From positions 19,630 through 83,629 of the forward strand of contig JAIWNI010000118.1 of NCBI GenBank assembly GCA_025331435.1: a DNA stretch of 64,000 nucleotides. The letters are read 5' to 3'. A program made the translations under genes and the position numbers. The notes under the pieces were generated by a model, which was not told the origin of the DNA, made no database searches, and worked only from the letters and a program-made list of their open reading frames with translations. This document shows, in pieces, positions 44,471 to 54,513 of the stretch. Position 1 is the stretch's first letter. Each line of letters begins with the position of its first letter. This DNA comes from Choanephora cucurbitarum. Taxonomy: Eukaryota > Mucoromycota > Mucoromycetes > Mucorales > Choanephoraceae.

Positions 44471-45507
44471 GTCAGTCCGACGTTGACGTCCCTAAAAAGG
44501 ACAACCCACCTAAAGGACAAGAAAACATAAAAAATACAGTAAATTATTTTGTAGAGACTACTGGGACTCAAGTCAATGCCGTGGAGGTACACAATACAGG
44601 CAAAAGAAATAGGCGTGATAACTCGGAGACTACCCAAGAAGGATTGAATCAAGGTACCGCTAAGAGGCCTACCCGACATAACGTAGCACCTCCAATCTTT
44701 GTACCGAACCAAGGAAGTTCCACAATGCCGTTATTGAATGCTCAAGGACTACCTATAGTTCAAGCCAATCCAGGTAATCCAGCTGTCGTCTATCAACCTC
44801 AAGTAGTTACCCAACCAATGCAATCAGTAATACAAAACCCAACTCAACCGGCTAAACCTAAGCGATTGAGAGCGCCACCACGTAAACTGCCTGTACCTAA
44901 GAGGGAGATTGATACTTGGGAACGACTAGATAGTGTAAGCGCACCAATCTCCTTCAAAGACTGGATTGTAAACGACAAGAACGCACGAAAACAACTGAAA
45001 GATGGACTTCGCTATCTTGATGCTCGAAGACCGGTTAAAAGAAAAGGGAAAGAAAGGGAGAACATTCAATTGAATCCAACTAGTCAAGTACACCATGTAG
45101 AGGCTGGCGACAGTGACACTGATGACTACTCGTCAACTGAATCATCTATCACTAGCACTATGGACGACTATTCATCGTTGACCTATGACAGTGATGAAGA
45201 TACCATTTATGACTACCCCTACAAGCGAGAGACTCTGTTACACTCATCACCTCTGTCCGTTATGGGGACTATATATGACAGACCTGTCCGCATAGTGATA
45301 GATAGTGGTAGCGCTATTAGCGTGATTAGTAAATCCATCGCCGACTCTATAGGTTTGAACGGTATAGGAGAACAGATACCTTTTACAACGCTGGACACTA
45401 CCAAGAAGGAACAAAGACGAGCAGCTTCGAACGGGGATTGTGAGGTCACTGTGGCCGTTCCTATACGTGTAGGAGGTAAACTGCGCATAGGAGCACATGG
45501 TAATTAA
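44446..45507 (+). CDS. Retrotransposon protease region (retropepsin, N-terminal part)
   Basis: Open frame in the -1 register relative to gag. It has no early ATG, so it is probably entered by frameshifting. A basic, Pro/Gln-rich linker and an acidic Ser-rich segment precede the aspartyl protease site VRIVIDSGSAISVIS (Asp in DSG) near residue 240 of the ATG-less ORF counted from 44581. The frame stops at 45505-45507. The last strand/helix of the retropepsin fold (LLGMTWLRQYDIKI) is encoded in the next ORF, in another frame, which starts at 45497 and overlaps by 11 bases. Either a second recoding event or a single-base lesion lies at this overlap. Confidence 0.85.
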   Translation, partial: KRDGAPTISQSDVDVPKKDNPPKGQENIKNTVNYFVETTGTQVNAVEVHNTGKRNRRDNSETTQEGLNQGTAKRPTRHNVAPPIFVPNQGSSTMPLLNAQGLPIVQANPGNPAVVYQPQVVTQPMQSVIQNPTQPAKPKRLRAPPRKLPVPKREIDTWERLDSVSAPISFKDWIVNDKNARKQLKDGLRYLDARRPVKRKGKERENIQLNPTSQVHHVEAGDSDTDDYSSTESSITSTMDDYSSLTYDSDEDTIYDYPYKRETLLHSSPLSVMGTIYDRPVRIVIDSGSAISVISKSIADSIGLNGIGEQIPFTTLDTTKKEQRRAASNGDCEVTVAVPIRVGGKLRIGAHGN

Positions 45508-47434
45508 GGACGACTCTCACAAGGTGAAGAACGAACCGGTTATTCTCTTGGGTATGACTTGGCTGCGTCAATACGATATCAAGATCCACTCTAAGGAAGC
45601 TCTGATTGAAATTCCAGTCAAGAACGGTGCATCGTCGGTATTGATCCAAGGTTTTACTACTGATAATTCAACCACCCAAGGGATCAGCGAAGTCTACACT
45701 GTTTCGGTACAAATACCAACTCAAGACAACATCCATAGCGATAAAGCAGAAGATCGTACTAATCCGATGAATTATTACGTGGAAGTGGTAAAATTGGAAG
45801 ACTGGATAGAATCACCCAGCGACAAAGAGCAGAGGGTAGAAGTATATTATAGCCATAACTCCCTTCCTATCACCACACCCCAGAAGGACGATCAAGCCCA
45901 CACTTTTACCGCTGTTCAAAGAACAGTCCATCTTGAAACCGATATAGTACCTGATCCACTCCGAACGTACATAGAAGAGGCCTTACCTAGTGACCATGAT
46001 GACGAAGCAGTAGAAAAGACGGCCGATGAAAAGTTTGAAGACAAACTGCAAGACTTACCACAGGAGATCGCGGATCTACTACGTTCTAGGAAACTCATCT
46101 TCTCAGAATTTGGAGGTCTTGGGTGCATTAAGGATTGCGAACATAAGATCATCCTGAAGCCGAATGCAGTACCTGTGCGAAGTCGACCGTATAAGTTAAG
46201 CTGGGAGGAAGATGAATACCTGCGTAGCGAACTAGACAACCTGCTGAAGATGGGCGTTATAAGAGAATCGCGAGGCGAGTGGTGTAGTCCATTGTTTTTT
46301 ATCAAGAAGAAGGGCAATGCTGGATTGCGAATGGTTTATGACCTACGACAACTAAATCAGCGAACTGTGAGGGAAGATTTTCCCATACCCCGTATTCAAG
46401 ACCTTTTAGACGGTTTTCATGGAGCTAAATACTTCACCATTGTAGATGCCTGTTCCGGATTCACCCAAATTAAGATGGCAGAGGAGTCAATCCCATACAC
46501 CGGCGTAATCACCAAATACGGATGCTACGAAATGTTGAGGATGCCGTTTGGTGTAGCAGGTGGGCCACACACATACCAGCGCCAGATGATGAAGATGTTG
46601 GGGAGGTACCTTGGAATCTGTTTCCAAATATTCATCGACGATGTATGCGTGTTCAGTAAGACGATAGAAGAGCACATTGATCACCTCAAGCTCCTGTTCG
46701 ACATCTGTGAAGAGTATAATTTGAAGTTAAAATTTGCCAAGTGTGAATTTGCAAAACCTTCTATTACCTACCTGGGGCATCAGATTGACTGTGATGGGGT
46801 CAGACCAACGAGACAAAACGTCCAGAAGCTCCTTGACATGCCTATACCGAAGGACACTAGTGGGGTGAAGTCGTTTCTCGCTACCGCCAACTTTTACCGA
46901 AGAGCCTTGTGTAATGTAGCTTCAGTAGGCTTACCTTTAACCGCACTACTCAAGAAGGGTGTTCGTTTTTCGTGGGGTGTCGAGCAACAAGACGCTTTCG
47001 ATAAGATTAAACAAATGCTAACCGAGGCTCCTCTGCTGGCTTATCCAGATCGCAATCAGGTGCAGATCCTCACTACAGACGCATCTAGTAAGGGACTCGG
47101 CGCTATATTATCCCAAAGCCCAGATGGATCTCCTGAAGGGGAAACCGTTATCGCCTATGCATCTAGGACCTTGAGAGGGGCGGAGACAAGATACTCGGCT
47201 ACGCATCTGGAGGCCTTTGCCTTGGTTTGGAGCGTGAACTACTTTCGGGAGTACCTGTCTGGACGTAAATGGATTGCGAATGTAGACCACTCAGCATTAA
47301 CCTTCATTTTTAAGAATCCTAATCCATCACCTAAGATAAATCGGTGGGCCGCCGCTTTAATAGGCTACGACTTTGAACTAAGACACTGTAAAGGGGAGAC
47401 TAATCCAGCTGACAGTCTTAGTCGTCTCATCTAG
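45497..47434 (+). CDS. pol: Retrotransposon reverse transcriptase-RNase H (plus C-terminal part of protease)
   Basis: 645-codon frame, +1 relative to the protease ORF. The N-terminus carries the end of the retropepsin domain (VILLGMTWLRQYDIKI), then a ~150-residue linker. RT blocks seen: GVIRESRGEWCSPLFFIKKK, RMVYDLRQLNQRTVREDFPI, FTIVDACSGFTQIKM, MPFGVAGGPHTYQRQM and the catalytic FIDDVCVFS (a YxDD variant with Phe). Then YLGHQID and the thumb, followed by RNase H with TTDASSKGLGAIL, SATHLEAFALVWSVNYFREY and DHSALTF. It ends at the typical AD(x)LSR motif. All catalytic acidic residues look intact. The stop at 47432-47434 separates it from the integrase. Confidence 0.95.
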   Translation: MVIKDDSHKVKNEPVILLGMTWLRQYDIKIHSKEALIEIPVKNGASSVLIQGFTTDNSTTQGISEVYTVSVQIPTQDNIHSDKAEDRTNPMNYYVEVVKLEDWIESPSDKEQRVEVYYSHNSLPITTPQKDDQAHTFTAVQRTVHLETDIVPDPLRTYIEEALPSDHDDEAVEKTADEKFEDKLQDLPQEIADLLRSRKLIFSEFGGLGCIKDCEHKIILKPNAVPVRSRPYKLSWEEDEYLRSELDNLLKMGVIRESRGEWCSPLFFIKKKGNAGLRMVYDLRQLNQRTVREDFPIPRIQDLLDGFHGAKYFTIVDACSGFTQIKMAEESIPYTGVITKYGCYEMLRMPFGVAGGPHTYQRQMMKMLGRYLGICFQIFIDDVCVFSKTIEEHIDHLKLLFDICEEYNLKLKFAKCEFAKPSITYLGHQIDCDGVRPTRQNVQKLLDMPIPKDTSGVKSFLATANFYRRALCNVASVGLPLTALLKKGVRFSWGVEQQDAFDKIKQMLTEAPLLAYPDRNQVQILTTDASSKGLGAILSQSPDGSPEGETVIAYASRTLRGAETRYSATHLEAFALVWSVNYFREYLSGRKWIANVDHSALTFIFKNPNPSPKINRWAAALIGYDFELRHCKGETNPADSLSRLI

Positions 47435-47536
47435 AAAAAACCAAGAAAACAGTAGAAAAGGACAAAACCACAAAAACAATAGAAAACTAATAAACACCAA
47501 AAATATTTATTTGATACTTCCTCCCAATAACTCGAC
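47435..47536 (+). other. A-rich intercistronic spacer between RT-RNase H and integrase
   Basis: 102 nt, very A-rich. In the frame shared by RT and integrase it contains the RT stop plus several further stops (two TAG, one TAA near the end), so the two ORFs cannot be joined by simple read-through of one codon. No splice donor/acceptor pair is obvious. Confidence 0.7.
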
Positions 47537-48874
47537 ATGGAATACCCCACTTATATTGCGCTCTTCAACTATATTACTCGACGAACTTACCCCATTAATT
47601 GTACTGAATCCATCAAGGCCAGCATTCGCAAGAAATCCAAGAAATTTATAGCCGAACGAGGCAAACTATACGAAAAGGTGTTAGGTGAAGACGGTCAAAA
47701 CTATTTAGGACGTGAACTACTCCATGAAGGAACCATAGAGCCAGCCATTATCAGAATACATTCCGAAGGACATTTTGGAGTGAACAATACATGGAAGAAG
47801 GCCCACCTAAAGTACGTTGGCAAGAAAATCTATGAAAGGGTAGTTGAGACAGTTAAGACCTGCACTACTTGCCAAGCAAGACAAAAAATACCTCACCTAA
47901 AAACGACACCTGGTTTCCTAATCCCTACTCCTTCTCGGCCCTTCTATATGGTTGGTACTGACTGCGTTGGACCTTTAGAGGAAACACCCGATGGAAACAA
48001 GTATATCATGGTAGCGAGCTGTTATCTCACTCGTTGGCCCATTGCTATTGCTGTCCCCGACATTACTGCTGAAACCACTGAAAGGTTCCTTATGGACCAC
48101 ATCATCTCTATATACGGAGTACCTTCGTTTCTCGTAACCGATCGTGGAAGTAATTACATGGCTGAATATTTGCAAGCGTTCCTTAAGAAAATTGAATGTA
48201 CGCACAGGAAGACTACTAGTAGGAGACCCAACTCCAATGGCCACGTTGAGCGATTAAACCAGACCTTAGTGCAAACAATAGCGAAGTTAAGACGGGACGA
48301 AGGAAATAAACCCTGGGACCAATACCTTACCTCTGCTCTCATGTGTATCCGAACAATGACAAATGAAGCGACTGGTTATACTCCAAGCCGGCTCCTCTAT
48401 GGATACGAAATGCGTACTCCGTCCACTTGGGTACCGCCTAAGTATGATTATGTTGTGGGTGAAGTACAGGATGAAATAGCGCGAAGGGCAATAGAAATAG
48501 AAACCTGGATACAAGAAACAAGACAGGAAGCAAAGTTGAAGGCTGAAGCGAAGAAAAGGGCAAGAAAACAATTGTACGACCGTTCTGTGGTGCCTCGTGA
48601 GCCTTTTAAAGTAAATGATAAGGTGTTGATGAAGGATCATTATCCTAAGGATAAATTCGCTGACTACTACATTGGTCCGCTCACTGTTGTCAAGCATAAT
48701 GCAGCCACCAATACATATCATTTAGTTGGTCCAAACTATAGAAGAGTAGAACACGCTGTACACGGTGACATCTTGCTACCATTTCATGAAAGTAAGAGAA
48801 TGATCCCAGACGTAATAGTAACGCGAGCTATGAACCAGTTTCAGAGTTGGCTTAGCAAACAACGACAAGATTAG
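47537..48874 (+). CDS. Retrotransposon integrase (separate ORF)
   Basis: 445-codon frame starting MEYPTYIALFNYITRRTYPI. The N-terminal HHCC zinc site is visible (IRIHSEGHFGVNNTWKKAHL then CTTC). The catalytic core has D in GTDCVGPLEE, D in LVTDRGSNYM and E in NSNGHVERLNQTL, the D,D-35-E triad. The C-terminal GPY/F-like module reads FADYYIGPLTVVKHN. No chromodomain follows. In typical Ty3/gypsy elements integrase is cleaved from the Gag-Pol polyprotein; here it has its own ATG after an A-rich spacer in the same frame as RT. Ends at 48874, just before the polypurine tract. Confidence 0.93.
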   Translation: MEYPTYIALFNYITRRTYPINCTESIKASIRKKSKKFIAERGKLYEKVLGEDGQNYLGRELLHEGTIEPAIIRIHSEGHFGVNNTWKKAHLKYVGKKIYERVVETVKTCTTCQARQKIPHLKTTPGFLIPTPSRPFYMVGTDCVGPLEETPDGNKYIMVASCYLTRWPIAIAVPDITAETTERFLMDHIISIYGVPSFLVTDRGSNYMAEYLQAFLKKIECTHRKTTSRRPNSNGHVERLNQTLVQTIAKLRRDEGNKPWDQYLTSALMCIRTMTNEATGYTPSRLLYGYEMRTPSTWVPPKYDYVVGEVQDEIARRAIEIETWIQETRQEAKLKAEAKKRARKQLYDRSVVPREPFKVNDKVLMKDHYPKDKFADYYIGPLTVVKHNAATNTYHLVGPNYRRVEHAVHGDILLPFHESKRMIPDVIVTRAMNQFQSWLSKQRQD

Positions 48875-48897
48875 AAAAAGAAACCTTTCTGTAGCCT

Positions 48898-48910
48898 GAG
48901 AGGGGTGGTA
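48898..48910 (+). other. Polypurine tract of the retrotransposon
   Basis: GAGAGGGGTGGTA directly precedes the 3' LTR, the expected place for plus-strand DNA priming. Confidence 0.65.
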
Positions 48911-49702
48911 TGAAATATAATGAAGTCAAGATATCGGCTAGGCGAAAGTTTTCTTTTGTCCGGTAGAGTTCCGGTAGCGGTGCGATTCGGACCAACATCT
49001 ACGTCACTTTATCCCAAAAACTGGAACCCTAAAGACCTGCCTAGACCCTTTTATTCTTTTTGTTCTCTTGGTTCTGATCTGTACTACCCTTTTGAGTTCA
49101 CTTACATTCCAGATAGTTACTTTTCTCTTTTGTTGTCTACTTCCGCTCCGCTGGCTCATTTAAGCTTTTACTATTGCTTTGATTCACTCCTCATTACTAC
49201 TTTAGATTTAATTCCCTTTATTTATCATTACTTACAGAATTGCCATTAACATTTCATCCACTCTGCTCATTTTAGACCAAATTATCGTTGAATCCGTACC
49301 ATGCAATTCTTTAGAACAATTCTTCATTCCATTTCTGACCTTTCCTAGACCGAATCATTTTGGACCATCATTACTTAGAAGAATAGAAATTCTTTAGCAA
49401 TAGTATAAATAGTAGATATTTGTTATAATAAAATCGAGGTCGTTTTTCTTTATCTTAAACTGGGAGTGATAATTTGATTACTTGGGAGACATTATCTTCT
49501 GTGATATTACGAATTCTGTTTTCTGTTACCAGGTATGACTATACTAGGAAGAGAAGGATTGGCAGAGGTTATTAACACTGTCCTTTTCTCCACCTTATGT
49601 CTAGGCTTTGTTATATACTCTTGTCAAATCCTTTTACCCCTCAATTCCGCTACCTTTTATCAAACCGATAAATACCCTCACAAGCCTATCTCAGACTTTT
49701 CA
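48911..49702 (+). repeat. 3' LTR
   Basis: 792-bp copy of the 5' LTR with the same ends. The TATA box lies at the same offset (49404-49411). It is followed by the CGGA target duplication at 49703-49706. Confidence 0.93.
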
Positions 49703-50507
49703 CGGAATTGAAATTTTAAAAACAACAAGTATCGTAAAATTTAAAAGTCAGCTACCGGAATTTTGGTATTGCGGACCGAAAAGTGCCGGACAACTCTCTC
49801 ATGCACTCTTTATTTTTAGCATATAGCTTTAATTATAAGTTGCCAAGAGCAGAGTGAGCTAGATGTCTACATAATGTTATAGTGCATTGCAGCTACAATA
49901 GCACCAAATCTTTAGCTATAACCAAGATCAGAAAAGAAGAATTAAAGCACATTTTTTTGCCTATCATTGTCAAAGAGACATACTTAAAGTTCAAGTTGAT
50001 ATCTATCTTCATGCGCATCTTATTTGTATTGATTGGAGAATAACAAAGTTATTGTTTAGCAAGATCAAGTAAAAAAGCACTATTAAGAGATTTTATCTCT
50101 TTATTTATTCGTGTATAAAAGAAGTTATGACTTGATCAATTTCCTAATATCATCAGCAAGTATCTTTTTTTTAGGTACTCTTTTGTAAGTTTTTGATAAG
50201 GTCAGCCCAGCATTCGTTTGCTTTAAAACAATTAATAGCAGCAAAAAATAATAATAATTGTATCAGCTTTGATTTCGTTTGATTGTAGAAAAAGAAGACA
50301 ACAAAATGGCTTTGCGATTCTTTCAGTGTCATTATAAAAGTGGTTCCTGAAAGTAACTGAATCCGAATAGCAGCCTTTTTGTTTCTTATCCTCACATTGT
50401 TGGAACAAATTAAATCAAATCTTTTTTTTGTTAGTGAAATAAATTGATGCTGATGCTTTTATCATTGTTTGTTGTCTAAAATAATGTTTTATTGTTGCTT
50501 CTATTGA
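49703..50507. other. Intergenic between retrotransposon and BCKDH E2
   Basis: The first ~100 nt include several CCGGA/TCCGG motifs that resemble motifs inside the LTR, possibly older element debris. The rest is AT-rich, ending in the 3' flank of the minus-strand E2 gene. No gene recognised. Confidence 0.4.
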
Positions 50508-52138
50508 CTAACGAAGCTCGCTTGCCAACAAAGCAGGGTTCTCAATTAACTTCTTCCAGTGATTTCCAAAACGAGCAATAGTGGCTCCATCAATGATTCT
50601 ATGATCGGCAGACCAACTAACTGGCATGATTTGTCGAGGGACCACATTATCCTGTTCATCAAACCGAGGTAGCTTTTGCATTCTTCCAAGGGCTACAATG
50701 GCCATTTCAGAAGAAATAATGACTGGATTGGCATACGATCCGCCAATTGTTCCAATGTTAGAGAGAGTTATAGTTGCACCCTTCAAATCAGCTAATGGAA
50801 TGGCGCTTGCTTTACCCAGTTCAGACAAACGGTGAATCTCTGCTGCAATCTCGAAGATAGTCTTGTCTTGCACATTTTTCACGTTTGGAACAATCAAGCC
50901 TTGTGGTGTATCCATCGCAATACCAATGTTGTGTGAATCTATGTAGTCAATTTTGATTGAGTTGACATCAGAAAGGTCACCTGAGAGCTTAGCATTCATG
51001 ATAGGATAGTGGCTCAATGCAATCGAGAGACATTTGACGAAGATAGGCAAGTATGTCATCTTCTTGAAGGAATAAAGATCAGGGTGGTTGGCAATATGCT
51101 GGTTAAGCGCAGCGCGGTATTTGGTGGTAGAATCAAGCTCGATTTCGTCCTTGTAGCCCAACTGTGGAATGTCTAAAGATCGAGTCATGGATTTGAACAT
51201 TGCCTTCTGAATACTTGTGAGAGTCTTGGTGCTGCTTGATATACTCTCTGAAGGCTTTTCAGTAACAGGGGCTTTAGGAAAAGTAAAGAAAACGATGTGA
51301 GCTGTTAGTGCTGGAATATGCAAACTTTTGTAGCATGTGCGTACCTGATTGTGTAACTGGATGTGCTCCTGATTGATAGGACAGGATATCTTCTTTAAGA
51401 ATTCTCCCTTCTTTACCTGTACCTTTGACAGCAGAGATGTCTATTCCCTTTTCCTTTGCTAGTTTTCTAACAGCTGGAGTAGCAAGCACAGATTCATTCT
51501 TTTGATCTATGTATGAAAATTGAGATACTCCAGCTTGTTTTTGTGCCTTAGGCTGTACGCTTGCTTCTTCAGATCCACGGTTAGTTGAGTTTTCAGTAAC
51601 TACAGCATCTTGACCTTCATCATCTTCTGTCTCAATGTCTACTAAAGGCGATCCAACTTTGGCAATGTCATTGAGTCCATAGTGTAACTTCAAAATTTTG
51701 CCTGTAAAACGCGAAGAGATCTCTACTGATGCTTTATCCGATTGAACCTCACAAATTTTATCAAACTCGTTAACAGAAGATCCAGGCTCAACAAACCTAG
51801 ACATTATATTTTCATAGTGTGAGATATGGCTAGAGACTGAAAGAGAAAGTAGGCTATGACAACCACGAATAATACATACCATTGAATAACTTCACACTCG
51901 GTAATACCTTCACCAATATCTGCCAGCAAAAATGGTTTTACTGCCTGTAGACCAAAAGAAGAATGGAAGTTACGGCCGCCAAGCAATTGGTAATGATACT
52001 TTGGCTATATCCATCGAAAAAAAAAGTTAAAACAAAATATAGCCAAAAAAAAAAAGAAAAAAGAAATACCGTGAGAAATGTTCGTCTCAGGGGAGTTGAT
52101 GCGAAAGAAGAAATCTTTCTAAATGATCTAGAATACAT
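50508..52138 (-). CDS. Branched-chain alpha-keto acid dehydrogenase E2 (dihydrolipoyl transacylase), mitochondrial
   Basis: Core of the BCKDH complex; its lipoyl arm carries acyl groups from leucine, isoleucine and valine breakdown to CoA. Four exons on the minus strand: 52138-52070, 51998-51880, 51796-51345 and 51271-50508 (467 aa). Exon 1 encodes an Arg/Ser-rich presequence ([20 protein letters not shown]). The lipoyl domain (~40-115) has [17 protein letters not shown] and the lipoyl-lysine site [10 protein letters not shown]. The E1/E3-binding segment is [20 protein letters not shown] ending GRILKEDIL. The catalytic domain ends with [18 protein letters not shown], including the catalytic His and the Asp of the HxxxDG motif. 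The lipoyl context QSDKASV and the catalytic domain favour DBT over pyruvate or oxoglutarate E2. It shares its pathway with PCC beta at 31 kb. Confidence 0.95.
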
Positions 52139-52813
52139 GGTAGGCAGGAGAGGTACAATGATTGGGTTATCTTCTGCAACAATTTGCGTTTTCAAACAAA
52201 GAAGAAAAGAAAAGCAAAGTAAAGATGTGTGGGATTAAAATCAAATATTCGTGTTATAGCCGTGGGAAACTTGCTCGGAGGAACTTCATCTTTATGCGAA
52301 CATTTAGGGTTACATTAATAGTGTGTGCAATCCATTGTTTCTACAGCAAACACGACAGCTGCTTCAATGTTTATTGTCTTGGAGAACAGAACATACAGTT
52401 GATCTGAGCAAGAGAAAAGAGCAATGCGCTTATTAAAACAAACACTCTATATTAATTTCAATAGGACGTTCTTATTAGCTTATGATGTTGATAAGCAAAG
52501 GTAATCAACATCAAAGCATAGCAAAGTCGAAAAACGAAATATTGCTATAGTTTAGCAAGCCTAAAAAGTTCTTTATAATGCTTATTAGAGTACTTGGTAT
52601 GTAAGTTGTTTATCGTTTTTCGTTGAGTGGCCATATACTGATTGCAGAACAGACTAGTGACTCTCATATGGCTTTCATACTTGCTTTTTCCTCCTTTTTG
52701 TCAGAAAAGGAAATCTGAATCGTCCTTTCAAAAACGATAGCGTGCTTTGGCCAATAGAAAAGGATGGAGTTGCTGTAAGCATGATTTTCGCTCTTTATTG
52801 TCATTTACCCTAA
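52139..52813. other. Intergenic, divergent promoter region
   Basis: 675 nt between the divergent starts of BCKDH E2 and the 356-aa orphan gene. No gene recognised; nothing regulatory stands out. Confidence 0.35.
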
Positions 52814-53884
52814 ATGAAAATTCCACAGAGCAACAAAGATAAAGAGAATCAAAATTCGAGACTTCGAAACATTATCTGCTGCGTAACAGAAAACGACCAG
52901 AACATAAGCATATTTAGGCCAGACCCTTTATCCTGGATACCTCGTCATCACGTCCATTCATACAAGAACGACATGAGCTGGCATCTGCTTCGGATCACGC
53001 AAAAGCTCAATTTGGAGTGCTGGAGAATTGTTGTGGATATTTTACTTGCTCAAAAATCCGAATTTATCTTTTCACTTGTCTATCAGCTCTCGTCTGTTTA
53101 TTGCGAAAGTGTCTTACCTTTTCTTTCAATAACTGACGTTACGTACAATCATCTTGAAGCAATAGCAAGCATATATAGCACAAACATTATGCTTTATAGA
53201 CCTAATTATATACCTCAGTATCTCAGAGTTCGTGTTCATCATCTTAGCTTGTTTATGAGCTCTAGAAAGACGCTTAAGACATTACTAGTTTATTCACAGC
53301 CAATCGAGTGCCTATATAGCCTTGACTTTCATTTTCAGCTAGACTCCCTAAGAGATCTACGCCATCAGGAGCAGATACAAGGTTTCTTTGACTTGAGTCG
53401 ATGTATCATCAGCTTTCAAGATTTTGACAAGCCTTTTAATGTCCAGGCTAATATTGATTTACTGAATGGTGATCAACAAGACTATCTTGTTCAGTTTCGA
53501 CAAAAATTCAACAGTAATCAATCTAAATGCATGAAATCCAAACTCTTTGTTTCATTATGGTGCGAATTTGACAATCCGTGTCAAGTGCCTGAAAATTGGT
53601 GGCCAAATGACAGTAAAAGCCCCATTCCGATTGATGATTTTTTACTGCTACTCATAAAAGTATCTACAACACATGTGAGTATTGTCATCATTATCTACAA
53701 GCAGGAATATTATTGCATTTGCCAAGAGGACCTGAATGATTGTATGGACTTTATAATCTGCGAAGTTACTGAAGACGGTCAGCTTATAGTACCTGAGCTT
53801 CACAAAGAGGCTTTTGATACTCTTTATAAAAGACGATCATTAAGCAGCCTTGCCCATTTAGGCAAGAACTTACTTGTGTATTAG
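52814..53884 (+). CDS. Unrecognised 356-aa protein (single exon)
   Basis: One uninterrupted frame from MKIPQSNKDKENQNSRLRN to HLGKNLLVY, far longer than chance in this AT-rich DNA. The sequence is mixed hydrophobic/polar with many Ile, Leu, Tyr and Cys and no signal peptide or clear membrane helix. Segments such as WHLLRITQKLNLECWRIVVD, NLDLL-like NIDLLNGDQQDYLVQFRQKF and FDNPCQVPENWWPND look like a folded domain. I do not recognise a family. The predicted segment IDDFLLLLIKVSTTHVSIVI is the most hydrophobic. It lies divergent from BCKDH E2. It could be a lineage-specific gene or part of a repeat family. Confidence 0.6.
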   Translation: MKIPQSNKDKENQNSRLRNIICCVTENDQNISIFRPDPLSWIPRHHVHSYKNDMSWHLLRITQKLNLECWRIVVDILLAQKSEFIFSLVYQLSSVYCESVLPFLSITDVTYNHLEAIASIYSTNIMLYRPNYIPQYLRVRVHHLSLFMSSRKTLKTLLVYSQPIECLYSLDFHFQLDSLRDLRHQEQIQGFFDLSRCIISFQDFDKPFNVQANIDLLNGDQQDYLVQFRQKFNSNQSKCMKSKLFVSLWCEFDNPCQVPENWWPNDSKSPIPIDDFLLLLIKVSTTHVSIVIIIYKQEYYCICQEDLNDCMDFIICEVTEDGQLIVPELHKEAFDTLYKRRSLSSLAHLGKNLLVY

Positions 53885-54513
53885 TCAAATCAATAAAAGA
53901 CAGTATTTCTCGAAAAGAACCTTTATCTGAAAAAAATAGATAATTCTTATTTACTGGAGAGAAAAAATGTCAATGCAATTACATTGTCAAAACTGAAACA
54001 TCTCTCTTAGCCTGATTCAATAAGAGCGAGTTTTGATCGCTTATATGATTTATCAATGTAAAAAGAGCTAAAACTGATGTCCTTCAGGATCAATCCATCC
54101 ATTCCAACAACAAGCTTCTTTTGACAACTTTGTCGTTTTCTGTAGCACAGATACAATTCTTCTTTTTTCTTTAGCTTTTGGCAATATACTTATACTATAC
54201 AAAGACCTTTAGTTCTTGTAACTTCGAATGATTAACATTAAGAGGTTTCACTTAGATATAATCAAGTGAAGGCTCTTTAAGTGGATATCGCTGTGTAGCC
54301 TATTCTATATTTGAAATGCAGCTAACGCATTTGTGTACCCTTCAAAGTTTAAATTAGACAATTGCTTATCGATCCTTGTAGCAATGAATGCCATCAATTG
54401 GTACAACTTTTTTTCACACAGAAAACTAGTTCAAATAAAGCGCCATTTCATCTAGCCATCTTATTTTCTTTTTTCTCTCTCTCTCTCTTTTCTCATACAT
54501 TTAAAGAACAAAC
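53885..54513. other. Intergenic, ureG promoter
   Basis: AT-rich 630 nt. A CT-rich pyrimidine tract (about 54472-54490) precedes the ureG ATG. No gene recognised. Confidence 0.4.

Larger units (their letters stand above)
42524..49702 (+). mobile_element. Complete Ty3/gypsy LTR retrotransposon (7.18 kb)
   Basis: Two 792-bp direct LTRs (42524-43315 and 48911-49702) of the same length and, as far as I compared by eye, the same sequence enclose gag, protease, RT-RNase H and integrase in the Ty3/gypsy order. Both LTRs start TGAAATATAATG and end CAGACTTTTCA. A 4-bp target duplication CGGA flanks the element (42520-42523 and 49703-49706). A primer-binding site and a polypurine tract are in place. 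It sits 12 bp upstream of a tRNA-Ala gene. LTR identity means recent insertion. No chromodomain was recognised after the integrase. Confidence 0.93.

Noticed and set aside
46487..48721. Minus-strand ORFs within RT and integrase
   Set aside because: Antisense shadows of the retrotransposon coding frames.
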